From AC-32 sp045806105 (GTDB taxonomy: Bacteria > Actinomycetota > Thermoleophilia > Gaiellales > Gaiellaceae), in assembly GCA_045806105.1 (NCBI GenBank), contig JBJMJY010000060.1:1-64000 (forward strand): DNA of 64,000 nucleotides, in the 5' to 3' direction. The notes under the pieces were generated by a model. It was not told where the DNA came from, did not search any database, and saw only the letters and a program-made list of their open reading frames with translations. Every line of letters starts with the position of its first letter. The first letter of the stretch is position 1. Made by a program: the position numbers and the translations under genes. This document shows, piece by piece, positions 29,268 through 37,100 of the stretch.

Positions 29268-30083
29268 GTGACGAGGGCCGTCCTTGCGCCGTCGGAGTAC
29301 GCAGGCGCGGTCTGGCGACATACCTTCGCACCCTCGCGCGAGCATCTCGCCATGCACAGCCATGCGGAGCTCGAGTTCAACCTCGTGCTGCGTGGCAGGG
29401 CCGCATACGTCGTCGACGACGCCCGCTACGACCTCGGCCGCGGCAGCTCGATCTGGCTTTTTCCTGCTCAGCAGCACTTGCTGATCAACCAGTCGCCCGA
29501 CTTCGAGATGTGGATCGCGGTGTTTCGGCGCCAGTTGGTGGAGCGGACGTGTACCAGTGACTGCGCACGCCCGGCACTGGCAAAGCTGCCGGACGACCCA
29601 GCGCCTCGCGTGGTCGCCCCGGATCCCCTCGATGCCCTGCTAAAGCGCGTGGAATCGACGCGTGCCGACCTGGATGCCGATGCAGCGACCTTCAACGCGG
29701 GCCTTGCGTTCGCATTGCTGGACGCGTGGAATCGACACAGAGCGGCCTCGCGTAGCGAGCCGGTGCGCCGCGTTCACCCGGCGGTCGAGCACGCCGCTCG
29801 TCTTCTGCGTGACGACGCTGCGCCCACGACCGTTCACGAGTTGGCGGCCCGGGTGAACATGAGTCCGGCGCATCTCAGCCGCCTCTTCAAGTCGCAGATC
29901 GGTACGACGATCGTTGCTTTTCGCAACCAGCAGCGCCTCGAGCGATTCATGCGGCTTCGCGAGTCAGGCGACGCCCCCACGCTCACGCGAGCCGCGCTCG
30001 ATGCCGGCTTCGGCAGCTACCCGCAGTTCTACCGCGTGTTCAAGCGATTAACGGGCGTCGGCCCGGCTGGCCTTCGCCTCTAG
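29268..30083 (+). CDS. AraC family transcriptional regulator (cassette 16b)
   Basis: 271 residues, GTG 29268. N-terminal cupin sensor domain (HSHAELEFNLVLRGRAAYVV) and C-terminal double HTH (VHELAARVNMSPAHLSRLFK ... AGFGSYPQFYRVFKRLTG). Likely activator of the divergent dioxygenase in response to a small metabolite. Its TAG stop overlaps the first base of repeat copy 30083. Confidence 0.88.
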   Translation: MTRAVLAPSEYAGAVWRHTFAPSREHLAMHSHAELEFNLVLRGRAAYVVDDARYDLGRGSSIWLFPAQQHLLINQSPDFEMWIAVFRRQLVERTCTSDCARPALAKLPDDPAPRVVAPDPLDALLKRVESTRADLDADAATFNAGLAFALLDAWNRHRAASRSEPVRRVHPAVEHAARLLRDDAAPTTVHELAARVNMSPAHLSRLFKSQIGTTIVAFRNQQRLERFMRLRESGDAPTLTRAALDAGFGSYPQFYRVFKRLTGVGPAGLRL

Positions 30084-30116
30084 GGACATTGCCGAACACT
30101 GGCCCAGGCGTGGCAA

Positions 30117-30335
30117 CTACGCCTCTGAGTCTGCGTCCTCCCAGAACTCAGGACGTGTGACGTGAAGCTCTCCGGCCCCAGTCGCCTCAAGACACTCCGC
30201 ATGGCCCCACATCGTCTGCGCGCCCAGGCCGTCCTCGCGTGGACGATCCGAGCGAGCCTTCACCACGAGAGTCACCGGATCGACAAGACCGGGTTCCACC
30301 CGCTGCCCGCAGAAGCAGCAGACGACGCCGGCAAT
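30117..30335 (-). CDS. small CxxC zinc-binding-type protein, unusual start (cassette 17)
   Basis: The conserved part begins AGVVCCFCGQRVEPGL and includes MWGHAECLEATG, a pattern of small bacterial proteins with a CCFCGQ knuckle and a distal His/Cys. The frame opens at 30347 without ATG, GTG or TTG before the knuckle; ATT 30335 is the best-placed codon, whereas GTG 30299 would remove the CxxC. Either a rare ATT start or a frameshift near 30340. Function unknown. Confidence 0.55.
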   Translation of the reverse strand: MAGVVCCFCGQRVEPGLVDPVTLVVKARSDRPREDGLGAQTMWGHAECLEATGAGELHVTRPEFWEDADSEA

Positions 30336-30428
30336 TCTGTAGCCGCCTCAAAGCCTTCAAACAGCGTCACGCGCACAGGTAGAGCGCCGTCGGGTGACAT
30401 TCCCGCACGCTGGCCCACGTCAGTGATC

Positions 30429-31100
30429 CTACGGCGCGAACAGCTTCCAGTGCCCTTCTGACACGACCTCGACGGTGCCAGCGACCACCTTGATGGCCGT
30501 CTCATCGTCGATCGCGTACGCCGGGCCCGAGATGCCGGTCGCCCATTCTTCCGCCTCGGCCATCGAGTTGCCCGGCATGCCCTCTTGCGCCAGGTGTGGA
30601 CAGATCGAGAAGTCGACGATGCCCAACGTGCTGTCGTGACCGGTTGGCGGTCTCCACTGGACGAAGTCCTCGCCGATCTTGGGCGTCATCACCATGCTCC
30701 CGGCGCTCAGGCCCACCCAGACCGTTTTGCTCAGCGACGGAAGCAGGTCCACGAGCCCGGATTGCCGCATCCAGTGGCACAGGTAGAGAGCATCGCCACC
30801 CGCCACCAGCAGGACGTCCGTCTCCCGGACCACGGGCACCCATTGTTCTTCAGCGATGCTGGGGAGCGCGGTCAGCTCCAGCAAGCCGACGGACTTCCAG
30901 CCCAGGTCGACCATCGGATTCTCGGAATTTCCGCTGACGAACCGCCAGGCCCGGGCGCCGGGGCCGACCAAGGGGTGGCCGTACGCCGCAGTGGGAATGC
31001 AGAGAGCGCTCGACTCGGCAATCGGCTTCCCCAGGAGCTCGACGAGCGCGTCGTGGATGCTCGTGTTCTTGATGCCGGCGGAAGTCAAAAGAAGCTTCAT
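30429..31100 (-). CDS. peptidase S51 (peptidase E-like) (cassette 18)
   Basis: 223 residues, ATG 31100. Nucleophile loop WVGLSAGSMV (Ser in GxSAG) and LLVAGGDALYLCHWM match the S51 fold (class I glutamine-amidotransferase-like). Family members are Asp-dipeptidases or related hydrolases. Stop lies 6 nt from copy 30394. Confidence 0.85.
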   Translation of the reverse strand: MKLLLTSAGIKNTSIHDALVELLGKPIAESSALCIPTAAYGHPLVGPGARAWRFVSGNSENPMVDLGWKSVGLLELTALPSIAEEQWVPVVRETDVLLVAGGDALYLCHWMRQSGLVDLLPSLSKTVWVGLSAGSMVMTPKIGEDFVQWRPPTGHDSTLGIVDFSICPHLAQEGMPGNSMAEAEEWATGISGPAYAIDDETAIKVVAGTVEVVSEGHWKLFAP

Positions 31101-31279
31101 GCCACCTCCCGGAGTCATTACTGCAGCGAGAACGTTCTAGGCGCTTACGCCGTACGCGGTAGAGACCGGCGCTCCACCGAAAACTCACCGGCGCCGCTAG
31201 ATCCAGCCTCACGTGCTCAGGGGACATTCCCTGAACGCTGGCCGAGGTCACGTGGCCTCTCCCGTCCTATGCTCAGGTA

Positions 31280-31444
31280 ATGAGACTCCGGCCTGTAGTC
31301 GTGGTGATCACTGTTCTTGCTCTATCGGCCGCCACGGGCTGCAGTCACGGGACGACGCACGCACAGACGGGCAGCGACCTCGCCACCAGGGTCGAAATGC
31401 CAGCGAGCGCGGCTCATCAGGGCAGCGAGTCGGATGGCCGCTGA
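31280..31444 (+). CDS. small putative lipoprotein, 54 aa (cassette 19)
   Basis: ATG 31280. Signal segment RPVVVVITVLALSAATGC followed by a polar tail that stops at 31444; may be a shortened lipoprotein gene. A degenerate repeat-like word (CATTCCTGGCCCAGACGAGG, 31481-31500) separates it from the next gene. Confidence 0.45.
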   Translation: MRLRPVVVVITVLALSAATGCSHGTTHAQTGSDLATRVEMPASAAHQGSESDGR

Positions 31445-31534
31445 CCTCTAGGACCCGCACCCCGACCGCGTCAGGATCCGCATTCCTGGCCCAGACGAGG
31501 GCCTCTTGCGTCCGCTCGGCCGGGCCAGCGGCTT

Positions 31535-31891
31535 CTAGTGCGATGCGACGGTCTTGTGCCGCCCCCACGCGTACACGAGGACACGCGGCGTACAGAGGAG
31601 CCCAACCTGCATTACGGCTAGGAGGCTGGTTACGACAAGCGTTGCCTCGTACGGCCCGCCGACGAGGATCGACCCAACGGCGTAGCCGCCCGACAGGAAG
31701 ACCCAAAAGAACCACGCGAGGCCTGACCGGTGCCAGAGCCGCCAGATGATGAGTGCGTGCACCGCGACAACGAGCGCGAAGCCGGGGGCGCTGGTTACGA
31801 CGGGATTGCCGGGGAGCAACGCGACAAGGTCGAAGAGAGCTAACAGCACACCCGAGGTGAGGATCAGCGGTCGAGCGGGCGAGTCGTTCAT
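31535..31891 (-). CDS. small membrane protein, four helices (cassette 20)
   Basis: 118 residues, ATG 31891, four hydrophobic helices (LILTSGVLLALFDLVALL; FALVVAVHALIIW; FFWVFLSGGYAVGSILVG; ATLVVTSLLAVMQVGLL). No family recognised. Start is 28 nt from copy 31920, the last copy of the array. Confidence 0.65.
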   Translation of the reverse strand: MNDSPARPLILTSGVLLALFDLVALLPGNPVVTSAPGFALVVAVHALIIWRLWHRSGLAWFFWVFLSGGYAVGSILVGGPYEATLVVTSLLAVMQVGLLCTPRVLVYAWGRHKTVASH

Positions 31892-31979
31892 CGCTGCAAA
31901 GATTCTCGCATAGGCTCGGGTGACATTCCCGCACACTGGCCCAAGCGAGGCGGCGCGTGCGCGTGCCCGGGCCCGCCGC

Positions 31980-32381
31980 TCAGGCCATGCGTAGCGCGTC
32001 GATCGTCGCCGTTTTGACGAGGCCGGAGACGGTTCGCGCCAGATCCTCGTCGGAGGTGACGAAGGCGCCCGCCTGTAGCTTCGTCAGCGCCACATACTCG
32101 GCGTCGTACGTTGTCTCCCACCCCAGCTGGTCTGCGACCTTCCAGGCCTGCCGCTGGAGCACTTTGTCGCCGAGGAAGCGAACCTTCAGTGAGTTGATCC
32201 GCGTCACCCGCTCGATCCCCTGTGCGGCCGAGATCTCACCCCGACGGCCCGCCGCGTACAGCGCCGCCAGTGCTTGCGAGCGGACGAGTGTCGGTGCGAC
32301 GAGCTGGTGCTCGCGGGCGACGTCGATCTCGCCTGCCGCAATCCGGAGCAGCGTCTCGCAGTCGACGACGAAGCGGGTCAC
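31980..32381 (-). CDS. PIN domain protein
   Basis: 133 residues, ATG 32381. PIN-type acidic residues: Asp7 (FVVDCETLL), a central Glu and Asp in TYDAEYVALTK and TSDEDLAR. Such proteins are usually VapC-like ribonuclease toxins, yet no antitoxin gene precedes it; it is coupled (TGA/ATG overlap, 32378-32381) to a lipoprotein gene. It could be a solitary or housekeeping PIN protein, or the first gene after the cassette array. Confidence 0.78.
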   Translation of the reverse strand: MTRFVVDCETLLRIAAGEIDVAREHQLVAPTLVRSQALAALYAAGRRGEISAAQGIERVTRINSLKVRFLGDKVLQRQAWKVADQLGWETTYDAEYVALTKLQAGAFVTSDEDLARTVSGLVKTATIDALRMA

Positions 32382-32878
32382 GGGACTCCTAGGGTGTCGA
32401 GCGCCGTTCCGTCATCGCACTTGACCGGCGTACTTGCCCGAAGGCGATCGACGTACTCGCGGACTTCAGCCTTTCTGACGACATGCAACAGGGCGCAATC
32501 GAGCGTCTGAACGCCGCCGCTGAGGTGTGCTTGGCAGGGCACCGTTTTCGTCGCCTCTCCCTCGCCGCCGGATGCGCACCTAGCGCCCCTTTCCAGCCAG
32601 ATCTCGGCCGCGATGCTGAGCGCACCGTCGTCGTAGATCCAACCCCTTTCCTCGAAGCGAGCGCAATACGTGCTCCGCACGTACCGGCGAGCAGCTCCGT
32701 TGTCGGCCACGGGCTGCGTCGCATTCTGCAGCAGCCGATCGACGCAGCGGTTGATCCTGGCCGTCGCGGCTTGCGGCTGCGATGTCTTCGTCGGGGTCGC
32801 GCCGTGCCGATCGCCGGTACCCGAACCGCACCCACTCGCGGTCGCGACGACGATCAGCACCGCCAACGAGAAGCGCAC
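32378..32878 (-). CDS. Cys-containing lipoprotein
   Basis: 166 residues, ATG 32878, signal peptide SLAVLIVVATASGCGSG with lipobox Cys. The mature part has at least five Cys (RCVDRLL, YCARF, RCASG, PCQAHL, DCALL, KCDDG). No family recognised. Coupled to the downstream PIN gene by a 4-base overlap. Confidence 0.7.
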   Translation of the reverse strand: MRFSLAVLIVVATASGCGSGTGDRHGATPTKTSQPQAATARINRCVDRLLQNATQPVADNGAARRYVRSTYCARFEERGWIYDDGALSIAAEIWLERGARCASGGEGEATKTVPCQAHLSGGVQTLDCALLHVVRKAEVREYVDRLRASTPVKCDDGTALDTLGVP

Positions 32879-32909
32879 GTGCGCACTGTATGACCTCTCG
32901 GGCGAGTCC

Positions 32910-33722
32910 TCAGGTCCGGACCTCCAGCGTCTTCCGGTCGACGCGCGCGATCACCTTGCCGGCGCGCCGGAGGAGCAGCTCGCCGCCGCGGACGCGCAGC
33001 CGCACCAGGTTGATCCAACGCGCCGAGTTCCGCCACGGCAGGTCGACGCAGAACGCGCGCCGGTGCGCGGTGTCGAGCGCGTGCACGAACGGCCGCTTGC
33101 CCGTGCGCGAGTAGAGCGTGTAAGCCCACGCTCCGGGCTCGACGCGCGTCACCGGCTGGCCGGTCATCTTCTCGTCGGGCTCGCGCCGGTCGACGATCGC
33201 CTCGGAATAGAGGCGGTGCGTGTTCAGGTTGTACGCCCGCACCGCGTAGCTCGCGTTGATCGCCCACGGGCTGCCGCGGTACTGGATCAGGTACAGCAGC
33301 GACCCGCTGGGTGAGAGAGCGTCGAACGCCCAGGCGCCGAGCAGCGTGAACCGCGCGCGCACCCTCAGCGTTCGCGGGTGGACGACGAGGAACCGTGTCC
33401 ACTTCCCGGGCGGTGAGACCAGGATCAGCCGCTTCCCGTTTCGCGCCAGGCCGGCGGTCGACCAGTCCCACGCGACGGCGGGGATGCCGAAGGAGCCCTT
33501 GAGGTACGCCCAGCGCGTGACATTGCCGTCGCGCGTGCTGACGGCGGTGAGCATCGTGTCCTTGGCGCCGGCAGTGAGCGCCACGTACCGGATCGAGTGG
33601 ACGCGGTCGACGACGCCCGGCGAGCCCCACGTCGGGCCAGGCGAAGGCCCGCCTCCGTCCGCCGCGGCCACCGCCGCCCAGGCCGCCGCCATGATCGCCG
33701 CCAACGCCAGTGCGTGTCGCAT
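32910..33722 (-). CDS. secreted propeller-like protein, paralogue 1
   Basis: 270 residues, ATG 33722, signal peptide ALALAAIMAAAWAAVAAADG. Beta-rich with repeated DxxTLRV/AFDALSPSGSLLYLIQY-type strands like six- or seven-bladed propellers. Shares IVDRREPDEKMTG and FDALSPSGSLLYLIQ with the upstream paralogue at 33778-34596 (IVDRREPEEKMTG, FDAMSPDGSLMYLIQ). Function unknown; extracytoplasmic. Confidence 0.75.
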   Translation of the reverse strand: MRHALALAAIMAAAWAAVAAADGGGPSPGPTWGSPGVVDRVHSIRYVALTAGAKDTMLTAVSTRDGNVTRWAYLKGSFGIPAVAWDWSTAGLARNGKRLILVSPPGKWTRFLVVHPRTLRVRARFTLLGAWAFDALSPSGSLLYLIQYRGSPWAINASYAVRAYNLNTHRLYSEAIVDRREPDEKMTGQPVTRVEPGAWAYTLYSRTGKRPFVHALDTAHRRAFCVDLPWRNSARWINLVRLRVRGGELLLRRAGKVIARVDRKTLEVRT

Positions 33723-33777
33723 CTCGTCCTCCCTTGGCCGACACCGGTTGTACGGGCCGGGCGGCCCGGGAGGTCCT

Positions 33778-34596
33778 TCAGCGGGTGACGCGGAACGACT
33801 GCGTGTCGATCTTGGCGATCGTCTTGCCGCGGAGCCGAAGCATGAGCACGTTCTTGCCGACGCGCATCCGCACCTTGCCGAGCTGCCCGTCTGCCAGATG
33901 GAGCGACAGGTCGATACAGAACGCCTCTCGTGCCGTCGTGTGCAACGCGTGGACGAAGGCGCCGCTGCTCGGCTTCGCGTAGAGCGTGTACGCCCAGGTT
34001 GCGTCCGCGCTTCCGACGCGCGTCATCGGAATGCCGGTCATCTTCTCCTCCGGCTCGCGCCGGTCGACGATCGTGCCCGGCAAGAGGCGGCCGGCGTTCA
34101 CGTCGAGGGCCCGCACGTCGTAGTCGAGCCCGCCGTTCACGCCGCCCTTGAGCTGGATCAGGTACATCAGCGACCCGTCCGGCGACATCGCGTCGAACCC
34201 GAAGTTGCCGTTCAGCGCGATGCGCCGACGGAGGCGCAGCGTCTGTGGGTCGAGGACGACGAAGCGTGTCGTCGCGCCGCGGCTGGCCGGCTGATAGAGG
34301 ACGAGCCTGCGCCCATTCCGGGTTAGTCCGGCCGCGGAGCCGTCGTAGGCGACGAGCGGAATCCCGAAGGCGCCCTGCAGGAACCGCGAGCGGCGCACGA
34401 CGCCGCCCCGCGTCGTCACCGCCTCGACAAGCGTGCCGCCGCCCGCGCGCATCGCCAGGTAGCGCAGCTTGCCGTCGTGCGAGACGACCCCGGGCGAGCC
34501 GAAGGTGACACCAGGGGACGGACCGGCTCCCAACGCCGATCCGGCCAGGACCGCAAGGCCGGCCACGACCGACCCGAGCACGAGCGCGCGCTTCAT
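33778..34596 (-). CDS. secreted propeller-like protein, paralogue 2
   Basis: 272 residues, ATG 34596, preceded by AGGAGGAGAAG ribosome-binding site. Signal peptide ALVLGSVVAGLAVLAGSALG. Tandem duplicate of 32910-33722, in the same orientation and probably the same operon (55-bp gap). Divergent from the ECF sigma factor gene, which also controls or precedes propeller-type proteins, suggesting a common theme. Confidence 0.75.
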   Translation of the reverse strand: MKRALVLGSVVAGLAVLAGSALGAGPSPGVTFGSPGVVSHDGKLRYLAMRAGGGTLVEAVTTRGGVVRRSRFLQGAFGIPLVAYDGSAAGLTRNGRRLVLYQPASRGATTRFVVLDPQTLRLRRRIALNGNFGFDAMSPDGSLMYLIQLKGGVNGGLDYDVRALDVNAGRLLPGTIVDRREPEEKMTGIPMTRVGSADATWAYTLYAKPSSGAFVHALHTTAREAFCIDLSLHLADGQLGKVRMRVGKNVLMLRLRGKTIAKIDTQSFRVTR

Positions 34597-34711
34597 CTTC
34601 TCCTCCTTGCCGACGCTCTCACTACACCGCCCGGCAGCGGCAGGTTCCGTGGACCTCTCCGCGGCCCGGATTCGTAAGTGCGGCGATGGACCTCTTGCAC
34701 AAGCACGCTCG

Positions 34712-34717
34712 TATAGT
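34712..34717 (+). promoter_or_regulatory. possible -10 box of the ECF sigma gene
   Basis: TATAGT, 9 nt before ATG 34727; short or absent leader. No good -35 at standard spacing. Confidence 0.35.
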
Positions 34718-34726
34718 CGGCACGCC

Positions 34727-35236
34727 ATGGCGGGCACCGGCCGCGACGAGCGGGCCTGGGTGCGGCGGGCCCAGGCCGGGTCGGCCTCGGACTTCGAGGC
34801 ACTCTTCCGCGCGCACTGGGGCCCCGCCTACCGCGCCGCGTACCTCGTCGTCCGCGACGCAGCCGCAGCCGAGGACATCGCGCAGGAGGCCTTCCTCGCC
34901 GCGGTCCGGGCGCTCGACCGCTTCGATCGCCGCCGGCCGTTCGGGCCGTGGCTGCACCGGATCGTGGTCAACCGTGCGATCGACTGGGCCCGCGCCCGCG
35001 CGCTGCGGCCGGAGGGGGAGGCCGTGGACGCCGCCGCGCCCGAGCGGACGGAGCGCGACGAGCAGCTGCTGCGTGAGCTGGGCCGCCTCTCGCCGGAGCA
35101 CCGGGCGGTGATCGTCCTGCGCTACCTGCTCGACTACACGCCCGGCGAGATCGCCGACCTGCTCGAGCTCCCGCGCGGCACGGTCAACTCGCGCCTGCGC
35201 CGGGGCCTCGACGCGCTGAAGGAACGGCTGCAGTGA
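34727..35236 (+). CDS. ECF-type RNA polymerase sigma factor
   Basis: 169 residues, ATG 34727. Region 2 (FEALFRAHWGPAYRAAYLVV ... AEDIAQEAFLAAVRALDRFD) and region 4 (LGRLSPEHRAVIVLRYLLDY, EIADLLELPRGTVNSRLRRG). Directs polymerase to a regulon that probably includes its own operon. Coupled by GTGA to the membrane-anchored propeller protein, the position normally held by an anti-sigma factor. Confidence 0.93.
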   Translation: MAGTGRDERAWVRRAQAGSASDFEALFRAHWGPAYRAAYLVVRDAAAAEDIAQEAFLAAVRALDRFDRRRPFGPWLHRIVVNRAIDWARARALRPEGEAVDAAAPERTERDEQLLRELGRLSPEHRAVIVLRYLLDYTPGEIADLLELPRGTVNSRLRRGLDALKERLQ

Positions 35237-36150
35237 GGTTCGTCGCTCCGGGCGAGCGCGAGGCCGAGGAGCGCGCCTGGGAGGTCGTGCACGCCGCCTA
35301 CGCCGGGCGGGTGCCGGTGGCCTGGCCGCGCCGCCACCTGCGTCCGCTGGTTGCCGGCGCGGTCGTCGCGGCCGTGGTCGCCGCCGCGCTGAGCCCGCCC
35401 GGCCGCTCGGTCGTGCACTCGCTGCGTGAAGCGGTCGGCGTGAAGCAGGCCGAGCCTGCGCTCTTCTCGCTGCCCGCGCGTGGCGAGTTGCTGGTGACGA
35501 GCCGCAAGGGCCTCTGGCTGGTGCGGGCCGACGGCTCGAAGCGGCTGCTGGGACACTACGGCGACGCCTCGTTCTCCCCGCACGGGCTCTTCATCGCGGC
35601 CACGCGGGCGAACCAGCTCGTCGTGCTGGAGCCGAAGGGCGAGGTGCGCTGGACCCTCGCGAGACGCGCTCCGCGATTCCCCGTCTGGACGGGCACTCGA
35701 AGGGACACGCGCGTCGCATACCTCTCCGGCGGCCGGCTGCGGATCGTGGCCGGAGACGGAACCGGCGACCGCGCGGTCGGGCCTGCGGCGCTCGTCCCGC
35801 CCGTCTGGGCGCCGGGGCGGATCGTCGTCTACTCGAAGGGCGGCCGTGCGCTCGCGTACGACACCGTCGCCCGGCAGCCGACGAGGGCGCCGGCGAGCCG
35901 GAACGAGCCGCGTGTCCGCCGCCGCGGAGGGCAGAGCGAGGTCGTCGCCGGCGGCCGCATCGTCTTCCGCGGCACGGGCGTCTTCGACAACGTCGTCGCG
36001 TCGCCCGACGGTCGCTGGCTGCTGGTCAGCTGGCCGACCGCGAACCAGTGGGTCTTCGTCCGCACCACCCCGCGCAAGATCGTCGGCGTCGCCCGGATCA
36101 CGCAGCAGTTCGGGCGCGGTGCGCGGGTCGTGGACTGGTGCTGCCGATGA
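35233..36150 (+). CDS. membrane-anchored propeller-like protein, candidate anti-sigma factor
   Basis: 305 residues, GTG 35233 overlapping the sigma gene by 4 bases. Short cytoplasmic N-terminus (about 40 residues), one transmembrane helix (RPLVAGAVVAAVVAAALSP), then an extracytoplasmic WD40/TolB-like beta-propeller (KGLWLVRADGSKRLLGHYGD, FSPHGLFIAATR, ASPDGRWLLVSW). Position and topology fit a sigma-factor partner sensing the cell exterior; no classic zinc anti-sigma motif is seen. Confidence 0.78.
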   Translation: MRFVAPGEREAEERAWEVVHAAYAGRVPVAWPRRHLRPLVAGAVVAAVVAAALSPPGRSVVHSLREAVGVKQAEPALFSLPARGELLVTSRKGLWLVRADGSKRLLGHYGDASFSPHGLFIAATRANQLVVLEPKGEVRWTLARRAPRFPVWTGTRRDTRVAYLSGGRLRIVAGDGTGDRAVGPAALVPPVWAPGRIVVYSKGGRALAYDTVARQPTRAPASRNEPRVRRRGGQSEVVAGGRIVFRGTGVFDNVVASPDGRWLLVSWPTANQWVFVRTTPRKIVGVARITQQFGRGARVVDWCCR

Positions 36151-37091
36151 GGCGCGCGCTGGTCCTTCTCGCGCTCCTGCTCGTACCGGCTTCGCAGGCG
36201 GCGCGGCAGGGTGGGACCCCCGTCGCGCTCGTCACCGCCGAGCGCCAGAACCAGCTGCTCGTGGTCGGCCTCCCGGACGGGCGAATCGAGCGGCGCTTCC
36301 GCATGCCTGCCGATCCGCAGAACGTCGAGGCCAACCAGAACGTGGCCGTGGTCGTGAGCACCCGTGCCGGCGCCGTGACGCTGTTGGACACGCGCAGGCT
36401 GCGGGTGATCCGCGTCTTCCGCGGCTTCCGCTCGCCGCACATCGCTGCGCTCTCGCGGAACGGGGACTTCGCCTATGTGACGGACGATGCGCGGGGCCAG
36501 CTGGTCGTGATCGGGTTGGCGCGCCGACGCATCCTGACGCGCCTCTTCGTCGGCTTCGGCGCTCACCACATGAGCTTCAGGCCGGGCCATCACGAGCTCT
36601 GGATCGTCATGGGCGAGCGTGCCCGGTCGATTCACATCGTCGACACAACCCATGCTGCCGCGCCGCGACCGCGGGGCTGGTTCTCACCGCCGGGCGGCGG
36701 GCTGATGCACGACGTCGCGTTCGCGCCCGACGGCCGCCTCTGGATCGCGTACGACGACCGCCTGACCATCTCGGTCGTCGATCCGCGCACGCGCCGGCTC
36801 CTCTTCACGCGAGCTGCCGGGTCGCCGCCGCAGCACGTCGCCTTCGGCCGCTTCGCCTACGTGACGAGCGGCAACGACGGGCGGCTGCGGGTCTTCTCGA
36901 ACGCAGGACGGCTGATCGGCACTGCGGCGACGCCGAGGGGGTCGTTCAACCTCGGCCTCGGCGGCGGGCTCGTGCTCACGCCGTCCCTGACGCAGGGAAC
37001 GCTGACCGAGCTCACGGAAAGCGGCCGCAGGGTCGCGAGCGCGGAGGTGGCAAGCGCGGCTCGGGATGCCGCGCTCGTGGTGCTGCCGTAA
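36147..37091 (+). CDS. secreted YncE-like beta-propeller protein
   Basis: 314 residues, ATG 36147 (ATGA overlap with the previous gene). Signal peptide RALVLLALLLVPASQAA, then repeated blades (LLDTRRLRVIRVFRGFRSPH, AALSRNGDFAYVTDD, FAPDGRLWIAYDD). Extracytoplasmic; binding partner unknown. Third member of the sigma operon. Confidence 0.78.
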   Translation: MRRALVLLALLLVPASQAARQGGTPVALVTAERQNQLLVVGLPDGRIERRFRMPADPQNVEANQNVAVVVSTRAGAVTLLDTRRLRVIRVFRGFRSPHIAALSRNGDFAYVTDDARGQLVVIGLARRRILTRLFVGFGAHHMSFRPGHHELWIVMGERARSIHIVDTTHAAAPRPRGWFSPPGGGLMHDVAFAPDGRLWIAYDDRLTISVVDPRTRRLLFTRAAGSPPQHVAFGRFAYVTSGNDGRLRVFSNAGRLIGTAATPRGSFNLGLGGGLVLTPSLTQGTLTELTESGRRVASAEVASAARDAALVVLP

Positions 37092-37100
37092 GCTCGCCTG

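Larger units (their letters stand above)
18143..31948. repeat. array of about 20 direct repeats (~29 bp) separating gene cassettes
   Basis: The unit starts GTGACATTCCCGC and ends CTGGCCCAGGCGA. All copies are in + orientation. Good copies start at 18598, 19391, 19846, 20542, 21055, 21647, 22461, 23341, 24690, 25544, 26020, 26515, 28367, 30083, 30394, 31221 and 31920. Degenerate or partial copies: 18143-18167, 21930-21947, 22977-22999, 27835-27862 and perhaps 31481-31500. Spacing runs from about 280 to 1720 bp, so it is not CRISPR. Between successive copies lies one gene, or one divergent pair, on either strand. Minus-strand genes typically stop 5-20 nt after the left copy and start 19-65 nt before the right copy. 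Intervening DNA is less GC-rich than the flanks. Confidence 0.92.

Noticed and set aside
31213..31749. 178-residue plus-strand frame over the lipoprotein and membrane protein region
   Set aside because: Arg/Ser-rich antisense-like translation; the signal-peptide frame (31280) and the four-helix minus frame (31535-31891) are better supported.
18598..31948. CRISPR array
   Set aside because: Repeats of about 29 bp are present but spacers run from about 280 to 1720 bp and contain genes; no cas genes.
18598..31948. Classical integron with attC sites
   Set aside because: No GTTRRRY or RYYYAAC core sites, no long imperfect palindrome in the repeat, genes on both strands, and no intI in the window. 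Kept only as an analogy.
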